NCBI GenBank assembly: GCA_026315105.1
Contig: CM048745.1
Location: 786,513,390-786,577,389 of the forward strand
Source: Locusta migratoria
Lineage: Eukaryota > Arthropoda > Insecta > Orthoptera > Acrididae
Length of the DNA: 64,000 bases
Direction: 5' to 3'
The notes beneath the pieces are model-generated. The model was not told the origin of the DNA. It made no database searches and saw only the letters and a list, made by a program, of their open reading frames with translations. Within the stretch, counting starts at the first letter, position 1. Each line of letters opens with the position of its first letter. The position numbers and the translations under genes are program-made. Below, one piece after another: positions 51,768-63,814 of the stretch.

Positions 51768-54691
51768 CACAGTGTCCCAGCTATCTTGTCTACCCAAAAT
51801 ATCTCTGGAACAATAACAGCTATTGGAAACCGACTTTCACCGGTATCAATGTACGGCTGGGGCCCACGGCTGTACATATTTGAAAACATTCTAAAACGAA
51901 AGCAAATGTGTTTTTTTATCACAAACTTATGTTTCTTTAAATGAACACCCTATATTTTTTCTTCAGCAATCCATAGCATGATAAATCACATAAACAACGG
52001 CGTTTATTGCATCGCAATATTCCAATTACATCCCGAGATATAGCGACGAGAAGTTGACGCTTGAAAAACCCGAAATACGCTTCTAGCGCTCGTCCTGACG
52101 CTCAGGCGTGACTCCCATGCTGCCCGTAATCGCAATGTGATTAACATGCGTAATCGCGCTTCCATACTTATCAGGAGGTCCGAAACGAGTAATACGGTCT
52201 GCTGCCATCAATTCTCATAAGCACATAATTGTTTTCCTCTTAAACGTTTTATGTGTCTACGTACACAATGTGAACCAGTACCGACCGGTATACACCAGTC
52301 AGGTTGTCTTATTTATCCTCTACACCCAAAATAAGGTTTATCGAATGCGTTAAATGACCCATTTTGCCTTTCACGCACTCGTTCATCCAGGGCCTAGCTC
52401 TACCTAGACACGTGTCCAACGTAGTTCCCACTACAGCCACAGTTACCACTTCGCCTTGTTTCTGATTTGCGACCCATGCAAACTCCTGTACTCCACCGCC
52501 ATCTGAGCATTCCATTTGTTGTTGCTTTGGCGTGCACTACACTGCTTGTTAGTGTAGTCGTGCACCAGAGTAATCTAGTGACGGCACGGAGGTAGTACAC
52601 ATTGTGAATAAACGTTGTGTTGTGGAACTTATACTGTATTATGTACCCACATAAAGATATGGTAGAAATGCTGCTGATCTGTGGAGAATGTACGTTGACG
52701 GGAAATACGTTATTAGATTGCTTGTTTGTTTATAGTACTGTTAGAGAACATTATGATTATTACGTTAATATGTCTGTTTTCTACCCTACTCTACATACCT
52801 GTACTGTACCCTGTTGTAGGCGGGCGAAATTCTATTCAGGCAGAACGACTGTACAGAAGACGATTCCCTGACAAGCCATCGCCTTCTCGCCGGATGTTTG
52901 GTCGTCTCACATCTCGTCTACGTGAAACGGGAAGCTTAAATCCAAGACGTAGACACCGTCCTAGAACACGCACAGATGAACGTGCTGAAGTTGCTGTGCT
53001 CGCTACCGTAGCTGTGAATCCTCACATCAGCACACGTCAAATTGAACGTGAAGTTGGAGTGTCGAAATCAAGTGCTCAGCGTATTCTTATACGTCATAAA
53101 TTTCATCTTTTCCATGTTAATTTACACCAGGATCTTCATGGAAATGACTTCAGCAACATGGTAACATTTTGTCGGTGGGCTTAGCAAAAACTTCTGACTA
53201 ATCCAAATTTTTTCGCAGATGTTCTCTTTACCGACGAGGCATCATTATCCAACAAAGGAATTGTCAGTATGGGGAATATGCATTATTGGTCCGCAGACAA
53301 TCCAAAAAGGCTCCGTCAGGTAGAGCATCAACGTCCGTGGAAAGTGATTGTTTGGTGTGGGATTATTGGAGATACCATTATCGGACCTTTCTTTGTAAAT
53401 GGCGTCCAAAATGGCAGACAGTACTCTAGATTTATACGCCACAATTTTCCTGTTCTCTTGGACACCGTACCTCTGAACAGAAGAATGGTCATGCGGTATC
53501 AGCATGACGGATTCCCTGCACATAACGACTTCAGAGCACGACGACTTCTGAAACGTAAGATCCCTGGTAGGTGGATTGGACGTGGTGGCCCAGTTAGGTG
53601 GCCTGCCCGATCTCCGGACCATACATCACTGGATTTTTTCTTTGGGGAGCAGTGAAGGATGCTGTTTACCAACATGAACCAACAACACCAGAGGACATGA
53701 AGCAACGCATTATTGATGCTTGTACAGCCATCAAAGAGGAAACAGTAGCACGAAATAGGGCATCCTTCATCCGCAGAGTGGCCCTATGTATGCAAGACAA
53801 TGGTTATCACTTTGAGCATGATATGTGAACGCTATCTTTAGTATGTAGTGCTGGTATCATAGTGCAAGTGTCTACAAAGGGCCATTTTACCCAGTGATGT
53901 TCAGAAACATTTGTTTGAAACAATTTGTCATGTAACCCATTACATAAACATAACATTGATAGTTATGTGATAATATATCTAAGTGGTTAAACATGTTTAC
54001 ATTCATCTTCTATGTCTTACCTGAACTTCCCAAATCCAAACATTTTTACCTAAACAACGGTAAAACCTTGAGTTCACTTGCTCGTTTCACTAAAACCATC
54101 AATATGAATTTTACTATTATAAGTGAATGATTCACTATCACTTGCGCTAGATCTACAGTAAAGTAAGGTTTTAACGTTGAACGGCATTACCTTATTAATG
54201 ACGGATTAACGATAAGCGAAGTTAACTTTGTGACTAACGTGGCGGTACACAGATATATTACAGAACCGCATCACCCCAAGCCTATGGGATAAATACCTGC
54301 TGAAATGTACGACTTTAATGCAGGGTGGCAGCAGACCGTATTATTCGTTTCGGACCTCTTGGTAAGTATGGAAGTGCGATTACGCATGTCAATCACATCG
54401 TGATTACGGGCAGCATGGGATTCACGCCTGAGCCTCAGGACGTGCGCTAGCAACGCATTTCCGGTTTTTCAAGCGTCAAGTTCGCGTCGCAATATCTCGG
54501 GATGTAATTGGAATATTGCGATGCAATCAACGCCATTTTTTATGTGATTTGTCATGCTATGGATTGCTGAACAAAACATATAGGGTATCCATTAAAAAAA
54601 CACATAAATTTGTGTTAAAAACACATTTGCTTTCGTTTTAGAATGTTTCCAAATATGTACATTCATGGGCCCCAGCCGTACATTGATACCG
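51768..54691 (+). mobile_element. Long-TIR Tc1/mariner-type transposon E2
   Basis: Left TIR from about 51,768 (cacagtgtcccagctatct) through about 52,210; right TIR about 54,340-54,691 is its reverse complement but lacks the outermost 65-70 bp. The TIRs are about 430 bp. TA precedes the left end. The transposase is nearly intact, and the element lies 66 bp downstream of the DUF8207-like gene. Confidence 0.85.
52641..53828 (+). pseudogene. E2 transposase, near-intact
   Basis: Probable start at ATG 52,641 (MYPHKDMVEMLLICGECT, DUF4817-like). The next block (GRNSIQAERLYRRRFPDK) follows in another frame after about 105 bp that begins gttatt and ends ...ttgtag, consistent with a small intron. HTH regions RQIEREVGVSKSSAQRIL, then a TAG at 53,182-53,184, then the DDE domain: FTDEA (first Asp), QHDGFPAH (second), SPDHTSLDFF (third). 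A frameshift near 53,640 precedes the C-terminal GYHFEHDM. Confidence 0.8.
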
Positions 54692-54744
54692 TACCGTACT
54701 GTGTCGTACTTGTAAAGGCAGTACAGGTAGAGTATCCCGTATGA

Positions 54745-54925
54745 AATCATGATAACGTGCTCCAGTGAGCGTAGGTGGAAGAACATGAGGCGCAATCAAG
54801 ACATACTTAAATGAGCTCTAACATGAAAATTAAGCGTTTCCGGACACATGTCCACATAACGTGCTTTCTTTGTGTGAGAGGAATGTTTTCTGAAAGTTTG
54901 ACCGTACCTTTTTGGAACACCCTGT
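54745..54925 (-). mobile_element. Solo TIR fragment of a fifth transposon family
   Basis: Ends tttttggaacaccctgta at the TA just before element E3. The interior (acatgtccacataacgtgct...gtgtgagaggaatgtttt) is typical of a long Tc1-type TIR. No partner end was found within the window. Confidence 0.6.
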
Positions 54926-54930
54926 ATATA

Positions 54931-56845
54931 CAGGGTGTTTCACTAAGTGTGTTTGCCTCTGTAACTTATAAAATAATAAGTGACGGGAAATTTTAATTTT
55001 AATGCGGTAGTTCAACACAAGAAATGTTACACTTTCTGCGGAGCCATGCACATAGTTTATTGTATCATTTTCCAAAGAGTTACAGCACAAAGATATAATT
55101 TTTTAAATGAAACAAAAGTTTTTTCTATCGTGCATTCGTTGAAACCAGCTGCGTCCAAATCAATTTAAACTACATTCCTATCACTGATAGTTTGGGAGCT
55201 ACAACCCTTCAAAGGATCAGGGGCAGATACCACAAGCTGTACATAATGCATGGCTGTGTGGTGGGTGATGGAAGTTATGGCGGTGGGAAGTTGATTTACA
55301 TGAGATGTTCAAATGTGTGTTCATGTTCCTCAATGCATAATGCAATGGACCGTCGAAAGTATCTGTGGACGAGATGTAACATCGCCGGTGTGACGGAGCG
55401 ACATGCGTCCTCGATGCCGTTTTAGATCATCTGGGGATGTGGGCTTATTGACATAAACACGATCCTTTAGATATCTTCACAAAATAAATCTACTGGTGTT
55501 AAATCGGGCAACCCTGTGGGCCATGAATGAGGACCATGACGCCCCAGCCATCTTCCTGCAAACCTGTTGTTTAGTTCTTCCACAACAGCACGCGCAGAAT
55601 GGGCTGGGTGACCATCATGCTGCATCCACATATTGACTCTCGTGTGTAGACACACATGGTCAAGGAAACCACCCAAACTGTCGGCTATAAAAGCGCGATA
55701 TAACTCACCTGTCAGTGTACCTGGGAAGTAGTGTGGACCGATGATTTCATCCCCAAGAATTCCACACCACACGTTAATAGACCACCTAAGTTGACGGTTG
55801 ACAGGTCGTACCCACCGAGGATTGTTTGCGGCCCAGTAGTGCATGTTATGGCGATTCACTGCACCATAATTTGTGAACGTGGACTCATCAGAGAACATAA
55901 CACTTTGTAAAGACTCAGCGTGAAATTACGAATGGCCCACTCACAGAATGTCACTCCTGCACGGAAATCGTTCCCATGCAGCTCCTGGGTCAGTGACAGG
56001 CGGTACGGGTGAAACCTGTGGCCGTGTACTATACGCCACACAGATGTGAGACTGACACCAGCGACTGCAGCCACGGCTCGTAAGCTGACACGAGGATCGT
56101 GGTGTAGTGCAGCTAAAACAAACACCTCCGTCTCCTCACTTCTTGCAGGTCTTCGTCTGTTACTGCGGCGCATTACCAAGCTGCCTGTTTCCCGAAGTCG
56201 TTGTTCGGCACGTAAGAACGTAAGGCAGCCGGGGCTCTTCGCCTGGGATATCTCACGGCATACGCCGTGGCTGCTACAGTGGCATCGTGTCGGCACTCGC
56301 CGAGCATTAGCAACATGCCAACGTACTCGTTGTTCGTGTATGCCATCGTCATCCGATGTCAGTAACTGTGGTATATTGAACCCCGGTTGTATGTGTGGCT
56401 CAAACTATCGGGTATACGGCCGTGTGCGGCGACAGACGGCAGTCTAACAGCACATCGAGGAAGCTTCTCGCTCCGTGACACCGGCGACGTTACAACTCGG
56501 CCGCACCACATTTAGAAGACGCATTGCATTATGCGCAGCGTTTGTGGTACCTACCCCTGAAACTTTGAAGGGTTGTAGCTCCCAAACTAATAGTGATAGG
56601 AATGTAGTTTAAATTGATTTGGACGCAGCTGGTTTCAAAGAATCCAATGCACGATAGAAGAAACTAGTGTTACATTTAAAAAATTATATCTTTGTGCTGT
56701 AACTCTTTGGAAAATTATACATAAAACCATGTTCATAGCTCCACAGGAAGTGTAACATTTCTTGTGTTTACCTACCGCATTAAAATTTCCCGTCACCTAT
56801 TACTTTATAAGTAACAGAGGCAAACACACCTAGTGAAACAGCCTG
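54931..56845 (-). mobile_element. Long-TIR Tc1/mariner-type transposon E3
   Basis: Left end cagggtgtttcactaagtgt and right end ctagtgaaacagcctg form TIRs of about 300 bp, flanked by TA (54,929-54,930 and 56,846-56,847). The inverted similarity extends further into coding sequence: 55,330-55,425 (coding C-terminus) matches the reverse complement of 56,446-56,535. Transposase on the minus strand. Confidence 0.88.
55296..56352 (-). pseudogene. E3 transposase, frameshifted but with catalytic residues
   Basis: From ATG 56,352 (MTMAYTNNEYVGMLLMLGEC, DUF4817-like), a frameshift near 56,220, then RRLRETGSL-type block, HTH regions, HGNDFRAGVTFCEWAI, then FSDESTFTNYG (first Asp), QHDGHPAH (second) and LPDLTPVDLF (third), then a frameshift near 55,470, ending FEHLM at 55,296. 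All three catalytic Asp positions are readable. Confidence 0.82.
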
Positions 56846-56859
56846 TATATAATGATCTT

Positions 56860-57280
56860 CCTGCATATGACCATCGCCGCAGCCGCCATCTTTCTTATTG
56901 AGTCCGCCATATTGTTTATGTCCAGCATCTTGTTTTTTGTTTCTATATCTGCCACTGGGTATCTCTTACAGTTTGAGACCTGGTTCCAAAATATATGTCT
57001 TACAATTTTAAAATCCATCTGGTAATTTTTGATGTCTCCTAGTCTATTCCACGTATACAAAGTTCTTTTGTGATACTTAAACCAGGTGTTTGTTATGATG
57101 AATGTTACGTGCTAAATTCTACCAGGCGGCTTCATCTTTCATTCACTTTATCTGGACCATATGCATCTACTATTTTTCCTTTCATTCCTTTTCCTGCTAC
57201 CGAGTTCCAGTCACCCATCACAATTAAGTTTCCTTCCCACGCTCCATTCCCCTTTCGCGTCTCCACTTCCCCACACTAGT
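56860..57280 (-). pseudogene. RTE-type LINE endonuclease fragment
   Basis: Minus strand from 57,280: LIVMGDWNSVAGKG with the GDWN metal-site motif, then after a stop and frameshift YTWNRLGDIKNYQMDF and NQVSNCKRYPVADI, the end of the endonuclease domain. It adjoins the right end of E3. Confidence 0.72.
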
Positions 57281-57409
57281 TACGTAGTGGCCGTTAGCAA
57301 TTTGCAGTCACTGCTTGTGGCACTTTTCCGATTGCCTGAAGAGTTCATCTGCACTGGAGGCTCCATCTATGAACGTCTTCTCCTTCACCTCTATATATAA
57401 AAGAAAGTG

Positions 57410-59340
57410 TCCCGATTGACTGACTGACTGACTCATCATCGCCCAGCCCAAACCACTAAAGATAGAAACTTGAAATGTGTGGAGGGTGTTGATCTTACTC
57501 TGTAAGCGTCATTTAAGAAGCGATTTTTTAGATATTCCCTCCGTAAGGGGATGAAACGTTTTTTGAAAACACGTAGCTATTTAGGCAATTTTGAAACTAG
57601 AATTACAAAATTCCGGATTTTAATTCAGGGTTCGAATCTAAAAGACACGTGTTTCGGCATTTTTTTGAAATTCGACATATAAGGGGGTAAAATAGGTGAC
57701 GCAAAAAATTGATTTTTAAAAATATGTTGCTGTTAACTCAAATTTTAAGCTAAAACTACGAAACGTCGGATATGGAATCTTGGGCAGGATTAAAAATCCA
57801 CGATTTTTAGTATTTTTGGAAATTCAACAAATAGGAGGGTTAAATAGAGGATCAAAAATTCTTTTTGAAAACACGTTACTATTGATACAATTTTGAAGCT
57901 AGAGCTGCAAAAATTTATCTTTGTATAGTTGGTTAGACGTTAAAAAATACGTGTTTCGGCAATTTTTGAAATTCAACCAATAAGAGGGTAAAATAGAGGA
58001 CGCAAAAAATTGATTTTGAAAAATATGTTGCTGTTAACTCAAATTTTAAGCTACAGCTACGAAACCTCGGATATGGAATCTTGGTCAGAATTAAAAATCC
58101 ATGATTTTTAGTATTTTTGGAGAGTCAACAAGTGGGAGGGTTAAATAGAGGATCAAAAATTCTTTTTGAAAACACGTTGCTATTGATACAATTTTGACGC
58201 TAGAGTGGCAAAAAATTATAGTTTTATAAGTGTTAGACGTTAAAGATTTTCGGTATTTTTGGAAATACAATCACCAACGGGGTTAAATTGGAGAGGTGGT
58301 GATTTTCGAAAATCTGTTGCTATTTAGGCAATGTTGAAGTTAAAATTACAAATTTTTGGAATTGGATTCGGGGTTCGAATTTAAAAGACACGTGTTTCGT
58401 TATTTTTGGAAATTAGGCTAATAAGGGGGGAAATACGGGATTCAAAAATTGATTTTCAAAAATATGTTGCTGGTAACTCAAATTTCGAGCTATAACTACG
58501 AGACATAGGATATGGACTCTTTATCAGGATTAAAAAGACACGTGTTTTGCTATTTTTGGAAATTCAACAACTAAGGGGGTAAAAGAGGGGATCAAAAATT
58601 CTTTTCGAAAACACAATGTTGTCAAGACAATTTTGATGCTGTAACTAAAAAAATTGGTATTTGTATTGTTCGTTAGAATTTTAAAAATACGCGTTTCTGT
58701 ATTTTTGGAAATTCAACCATCAAGGGGGTTAAATTGGAGAGGGGATGTTTTTCGAAAATCTTTTGTTAATAAGACAATTTTGAACCTACAACCACAAAAA
58801 TTGGTATATGTTTTCTTGGTCGGAATTAAAAAGACTCGTGTTTCGGTATTTTCAGAAAAATAATCAATTAGGGGGTGAAATATGGGATGAAATACTTTTT
58901 GAAAATACGTTGCTACTAAGCCAATTTTGTATCCAGAATTACAAAAAATTATATTTGCATATTTGGTTGGGAATTACGATATGGACTCTTGGTCAGGAAT
59001 TAAAAAAAAATGCGTGTTTCAGTGTTTGAAAAAATTGAAAACCTAAGAGGGTCAAACAGAGGATCAAATTTTTTTTTTAATACGTTACTATTGGGACGAT
59101 TTTCAGGCTAGCGCTGCGGAAGTTAATATTTGGTCTATTGGGCAATTGAGAAAGAAAAAGAAAGTATTTAGGTATTTTTGGAATTTCACACATCAAGGGG
59201 GTGAAAGAGGGGATGAATAGTTATTTGAAAAAAATGTTGCTATTCAGGAAATTTTGTAGCTACAACTACATCAATTGATGTATGGATTCTTGGTTACAAT
59301 TTTAAAAAATTTAATAAGTACGTGAGCAAACCACATATAG
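57410..59340. repeat. Degenerate tandem array, about 150-bp units (about 11-12 copies)
   Basis: Landmarks tttttggaaattcaac and its variants recur at about 57,643, 57,805, 57,950, 58,105, 58,245, 58,390, 58,540, 58,690, 58,840, 59,012 and 59,170. Each unit has agtaaggggg-like, gggtaaaatagRgga, ttttgaaaacacgttgctatt and caattttgaagctag words. Two unit subtypes alternate at the start (gtgttt cgg versus gatttttag). It begins with gactgactgactgactc at 57,418. Confidence 0.85.
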
Positions 59341-61534
59341 TTGTGCATAAGTATTTTACCGATTTCCTTTGAAATACGACATGCGTCTATTAAAGATGCG
59401 GGTAGACTTTTGCAAAAATGGGTTTAAGAAAACACGCCTGTGTTTGAATGCAATTTTGTGTCAACAAATGCAATCGGTCAAGGACTTTCAGAACTTTGAT
59501 ATTTAGAACAATCAAATGTAAAATGTAAGTTTTCGTAAACTCTATCTCTTATCTCAAACGACTGAATTGAAATTTTTTTCAAGATGTTCCTTTGAAAATG
59601 CCCAAGGTTTTAGATCTTTTTTTAATACGTTTGTAAAAACCTGTTGCGAATAGGTATATCTTCATAAATACGTTGTAGCTTACGCCATTGTGACAGCGAT
59701 ATTTGCCTCTTTTTACACTTAATTCATGGTGATTCATATATCCTAACGATTTACTACCGCTTGGAAAGGTAAGTATCATAAGAATTTCTTTAATTAAGCA
59801 GAAATGTTATTACAATCATTCGGTAAAAGTTTAATCAGTTGTAGCGACTAACTGTACTTAACGTTAAGGGGCGTGGCAATGTTGGCAGAGTTCGCTTTGC
59901 GTACAGGGATTAAGTTGCGCGAGTCCTGTATTTGTTTATGAGCATCAAGTGAGACAGCCGTGTTCCTCCGAAATAATATGACATATTAAATTTATGTTGC
60001 AAATTAGTACTGTTTCAAAGGGTTAGTATTCTTAATTAACTCATGGGTCCCTGTTGGTGAAAGCGTCAATGTAAATAGATCAGTTTCTATTTTTACAACA
60101 GAGACGTCCTTGACAAAAATCGCAGATGATGAATTAGTGTGTTTAAATTAAATCATGGGGTTCAGTAGGTTCACTGGTGAACTTAAATGGATAAGGTGGT
60201 AATGTAAAAGGGGTTGCGGTCGTGTAATGTGCTAATGATTACAATGACTGTTGTATGCTCTTTGTAAAGTCAGTCACATGAAATGAGATGAATAATATTT
60301 TGTGTTGTTTACAAAGTAAACAATTAACACTGTTCCTAATCTACGATTGACAGGATCTTGTATGAATCCTTCTCTGGTCCGTAAATTAATTATTCTCGGA
60401 AAGCAATAGTTCGTTGCGAACAAAAGCACATTATGCCGCCGTTGCCTTAAGTGAAATTTATCCGAAAAATGAATGATATATTCGTAATAAAGAAAATAGT
60501 AATTATTTATTTACTATATCTTGCGAACACAAGTTGTCAAAGCTTTATTTATTAAGTACCAAAGTGTCAGGAAATATTCATGTAACTCAGTTTGCAGCGC
60601 TACAAAAAAGTGATTTTTGCATGACGTTGCTATACTGTAGTAATTTAGAAGAGCCAAATCGACATACGGTTTCTGTAGCTCAGGCCACAAGTAAGCATAC
60701 AAAAACACATGCAAAATCACGGTAAAAGAAGTAGTAGTAGTAGTAGTATTCCACACCACGAACTGGCGTTTAGTGTGCTGAGTGGAAATTGGCCACTGTG
60801 TGTAATCATATATGACCAGCATTACCTTACAGGAGTCTCGCTATATTAGCGAAGCTATTGGTTTCCTTTTTCGTTTGCCAAAGAGAATACTTCCTGCACA
60901 ATTCTGGAATTCGCCTTTAGGATGCGTAACATTTTCATGCTAAGAGGTATGTTGTGATTAGAGTTCCCCTTGCGAAAGAAAACAAAATAGAATTAGACAT
61001 CACGAAAATTACGGCCAAGGGTGAAAAATAAAATAGCAAAACGACATCGTCAGAAGTAGAAAGAAAGTAGAATGCGCCCCAGTACTATGTAGGGGAACTA
61101 TATCTCAAATAATAAGATCGTTTCATAACAATAATATTAAAAGTAACTTCTGCACAGAGACTGAACAACAAATGAAGATAATACACAAACAGTGACACCT
61201 CAGAATTACGATCAATCAGGAATATACTCAACTGAATATAATTACCATGACATTATCAGATTTGGTGCATAATCTTGCGACACAATCACAAAATATGCAG
61301 CTACAAAGTAATAAGGAAATTGTACAAAATACATTGGACAATCAATAAAAAATTATAATAAAATACAAGAGACATATAATGAAAAGGGAAAACATCCTCT
61401 CCAAATTAAATGTGCATCTTCGACAAAATTCAAATTCTAAAGTAGATATAAACAATAATCATTCTGCTCTTCATATAGCAGAAAAAGGAAGCCACATGAG
61501 CTTCATTGAGGACACAAAAACCTACGCAAATGTA
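59341..61534. other. No gene seen
   Basis: About 2.2 kb of AT-rich DNA. Short frames (60,514-60,822 minus, 61,379-61,561 plus) have no recognised domain. Confidence 0.4.
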
Positions 61535-62028
61535 GCCGTTTGTTACACTGTAAAATGTTGATTATATCCAGAGCTATTATATTCTAATTTTGACACTTGA
61601 AACCTCAGACGTTTACTCGCCGTGTTGTAACAAACAAGATCCATGTTCACCGATCAGAATATGTACGGTTTTGTTTACGATGACTACAGTGTTTGTGAGT
61701 TTGACTGTAATGTAATGTTCTGAGTTGCCTCGGTGTCTGTACGTAGAGCTTGCTGTTATGATGATTCCGAATTAGTCTTTGTACCCAGAATAACTGTAAT
61801 TCACTGTGTTACCAGATGTCTGTGATAGTACAGAAGTACGCACACTACGAAAGACAGAAACAAAATGATTTTAAGCAAGTCGAAAGTACAACAGTGTGTT
61901 CAGTGTTGTAAGGACTGTGAAAATGCAGAGATGATACTCATTTTGGCGAGTGTTGAAGGTTGTATGTAGAAAGGTATCCGAACAGAGATCATCCAACGCG
62001 CCGCACATTTGAAAACATCTAGAAACAA

Positions 62029-62900
62029 TTGTATGCAACAAGTATGGTCGTAGCACGCAAACGGGTCTGTAACAAACCCATCACTGGGGAAGCAGGTGAT
62101 GTCGGTGTGTTAGCTGCTGTTGCCGTGGACCCACACATGAGTTCACGTGACATTGCTAGGGACATTGCAATGAGTCAATGTAGTGTAATGCGGATATTTC
62201 ATCGTCACAAATTTCACCCGTATCATGTGTCGCTACAACAGCAATTACAGCAATTACACGGAGATGACTACAGTAACAGAGTTAAATTTTGTCAATGCGC
62301 ATTAACAGAGAATGCGCTGCAGTTCTACCTGTTTACTGATGAAACAGTTTTCACAAACCACGGGACAGTGAATTTGAGAATCATGCATTAATGATCCGTG
62401 GACAGACCTCGCTTACTTCGATAGGTAGAGCGACAGCGTCTGTGGAATGTAAACGTATGGTTCGGAGTAATTGGCGACCATCTCATTGGTCTTCATTGTA
62501 GCCACCCAAAAAGCCTGATCTGCCAACGTTTCTAGAAATTGTCCAGCTGGAAACGCGTAGACATATATAGTATCAACACGATAGTGCTCCTGTACGTTCT
62601 GCAATCAACACTAGGCTGACTCTTCACAAACTGTACGAGGGGCGTTCTGTATTACGTGGTGGACACATAAACTGGCCAGCCCGATCGCCTAACCTTACAC
62701 CCTTAGACTTCTTTCTGTGGGGTGCATTATAGGAGGATGTGTACCGTGATGTGCCTACAACCACAGAGATTATGAAACATCGTATTGAGGCCGCCTGTGG
62801 CAACATTACACCAGTTGCACTGCGTCGTGTAAGACACTCATTATGCGCTAGATTGCAAATGAGTGCAGAAAATGCGGGGAACCACTTCTAACATTTTTTG
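62029..62900 (+). pseudogene. E4 transposase pseudogene
   Basis: Only the middle is readable: VGVLAAVAVDPHMSSRDIARDI, SQCSVMRIFHRHKFHPYHVS, then LFTDETVFTNHG (first catalytic Asp), then multiple stops. A PPTITE-like end is not preserved. Frames at 62,390-62,880 contain family-like words but are shifted several times. Not functional. Confidence 0.7.
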
Positions 62901-62939
62901 GCCTGAAATGTCACGAGACACTCTTTTCCATTCTGCAAA

Positions 62940-62941
62940 TG

Positions 62942-62983
<42 letters not shown>
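62940..62983. repeat. Poly-A tract
   Basis: About 44 A residues after tctgcaaatg within E4. Confidence 0.96.
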
Positions 62984-62985
<2 letters not shown>

Positions 62986-63455
62986 TTTAAGTTGTTTAAA
63001 TAAATTCTCATGTTAATGTACACTTTCTTCAGAGAAAAAGACTAATAATAATGTCAGCGTGGGATGTTCAAGACTCTTCTGTACCTATTTTATATCACTA
63101 TTCTTTTTGTATTCCTAATTAATTCGGCACTCTCTGATACGCACGATTGAACTGCTGAGTAGTTACTCAAGCGTCAACTTTAGGTTGGACGAACTCTGGA
63201 TGTAATTAACATTGTACAATGTAGAAAACGGATTTGATTACGTATTTTTTTCTATTTTCAGTTTTGCTGAAAATAATAAGATTCCATTAATAAACGTCGG
63301 TTTGTGTTGAAAATCATGCACCCGTCCATGTTTTAACAGTTTATATTAAGCACTTACTCCAGCACCACTCCTCACTAAAGGTCTGTGGAATTAGTTATTC
63401 AGTATTGAGTGTGGTTTACGAAATATTTCGAGTGTAATGTTAGGTGATACCCTGT

Positions 63456-63750
63456 ATAGAAACGCGGCTTTGCGTATGAATAATTACTATGAATTACTTG
63501 CTGTTTACAGCGGTGGATGTGAATAAAAAGTATCAAAAATGTCTCGAGCTCGTATCGATGCTATTTTTTTCTGTATCCGTGAGTGGTATTGGGATGTTTC
63601 TGTCTGTGGTGCGCTTCGAGGGCTGACCTCCGTATATGACAAGCGTATGCCAGAGAACTGAGATGAGGAATCGACTCAGAGGCAGTGACGTGTTGTAATG
63701 TTTTAGATTCGTTTGTGACAATAAAGATATTATGTAATGAAAGACTATTT
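63456..63750. other. No gene seen
   Basis: Short AT-rich stretch between E4 and the poly-A tract. Confidence 0.4.

Positions 63751-63795
<45 letters not shown>
63751..63795. repeat. Poly-A tract
   Basis: About 45 A residues followed by a gaaagaaagaaaag run before the terminal SINE. Confidence 0.96.
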
Positions 63796-63796
<1 letters not shown>

Positions 63797-63814
63797 AAGA
63801 AAGAAAAGAAAAAA

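Larger units (their letters stand above)
61535..63455 (+). mobile_element. Long-TIR Tc1/mariner-type transposon E4, left TIR truncated
   Basis: The right TIR ends gtgataccctgta (63,443-63,455) and continues back to about 63,100. Its inner part (tcaactttaggttggacgaactctggatgtaattaacattgtac) matches the reverse complement of the left segment 61,535-61,615. The outer part of the left TIR is missing. The transposase is strongly decayed. Confidence 0.72.

Noticed and set aside
56046..56447. 133-codon plus-strand open frame
   Set aside because: Antisense of the E3 transposase N-terminal half.
57410..59340. CRISPR-like repeat array
   Set aside because: Units are about 150 bp, diverged and without short spacers; the DNA is eukaryotic.
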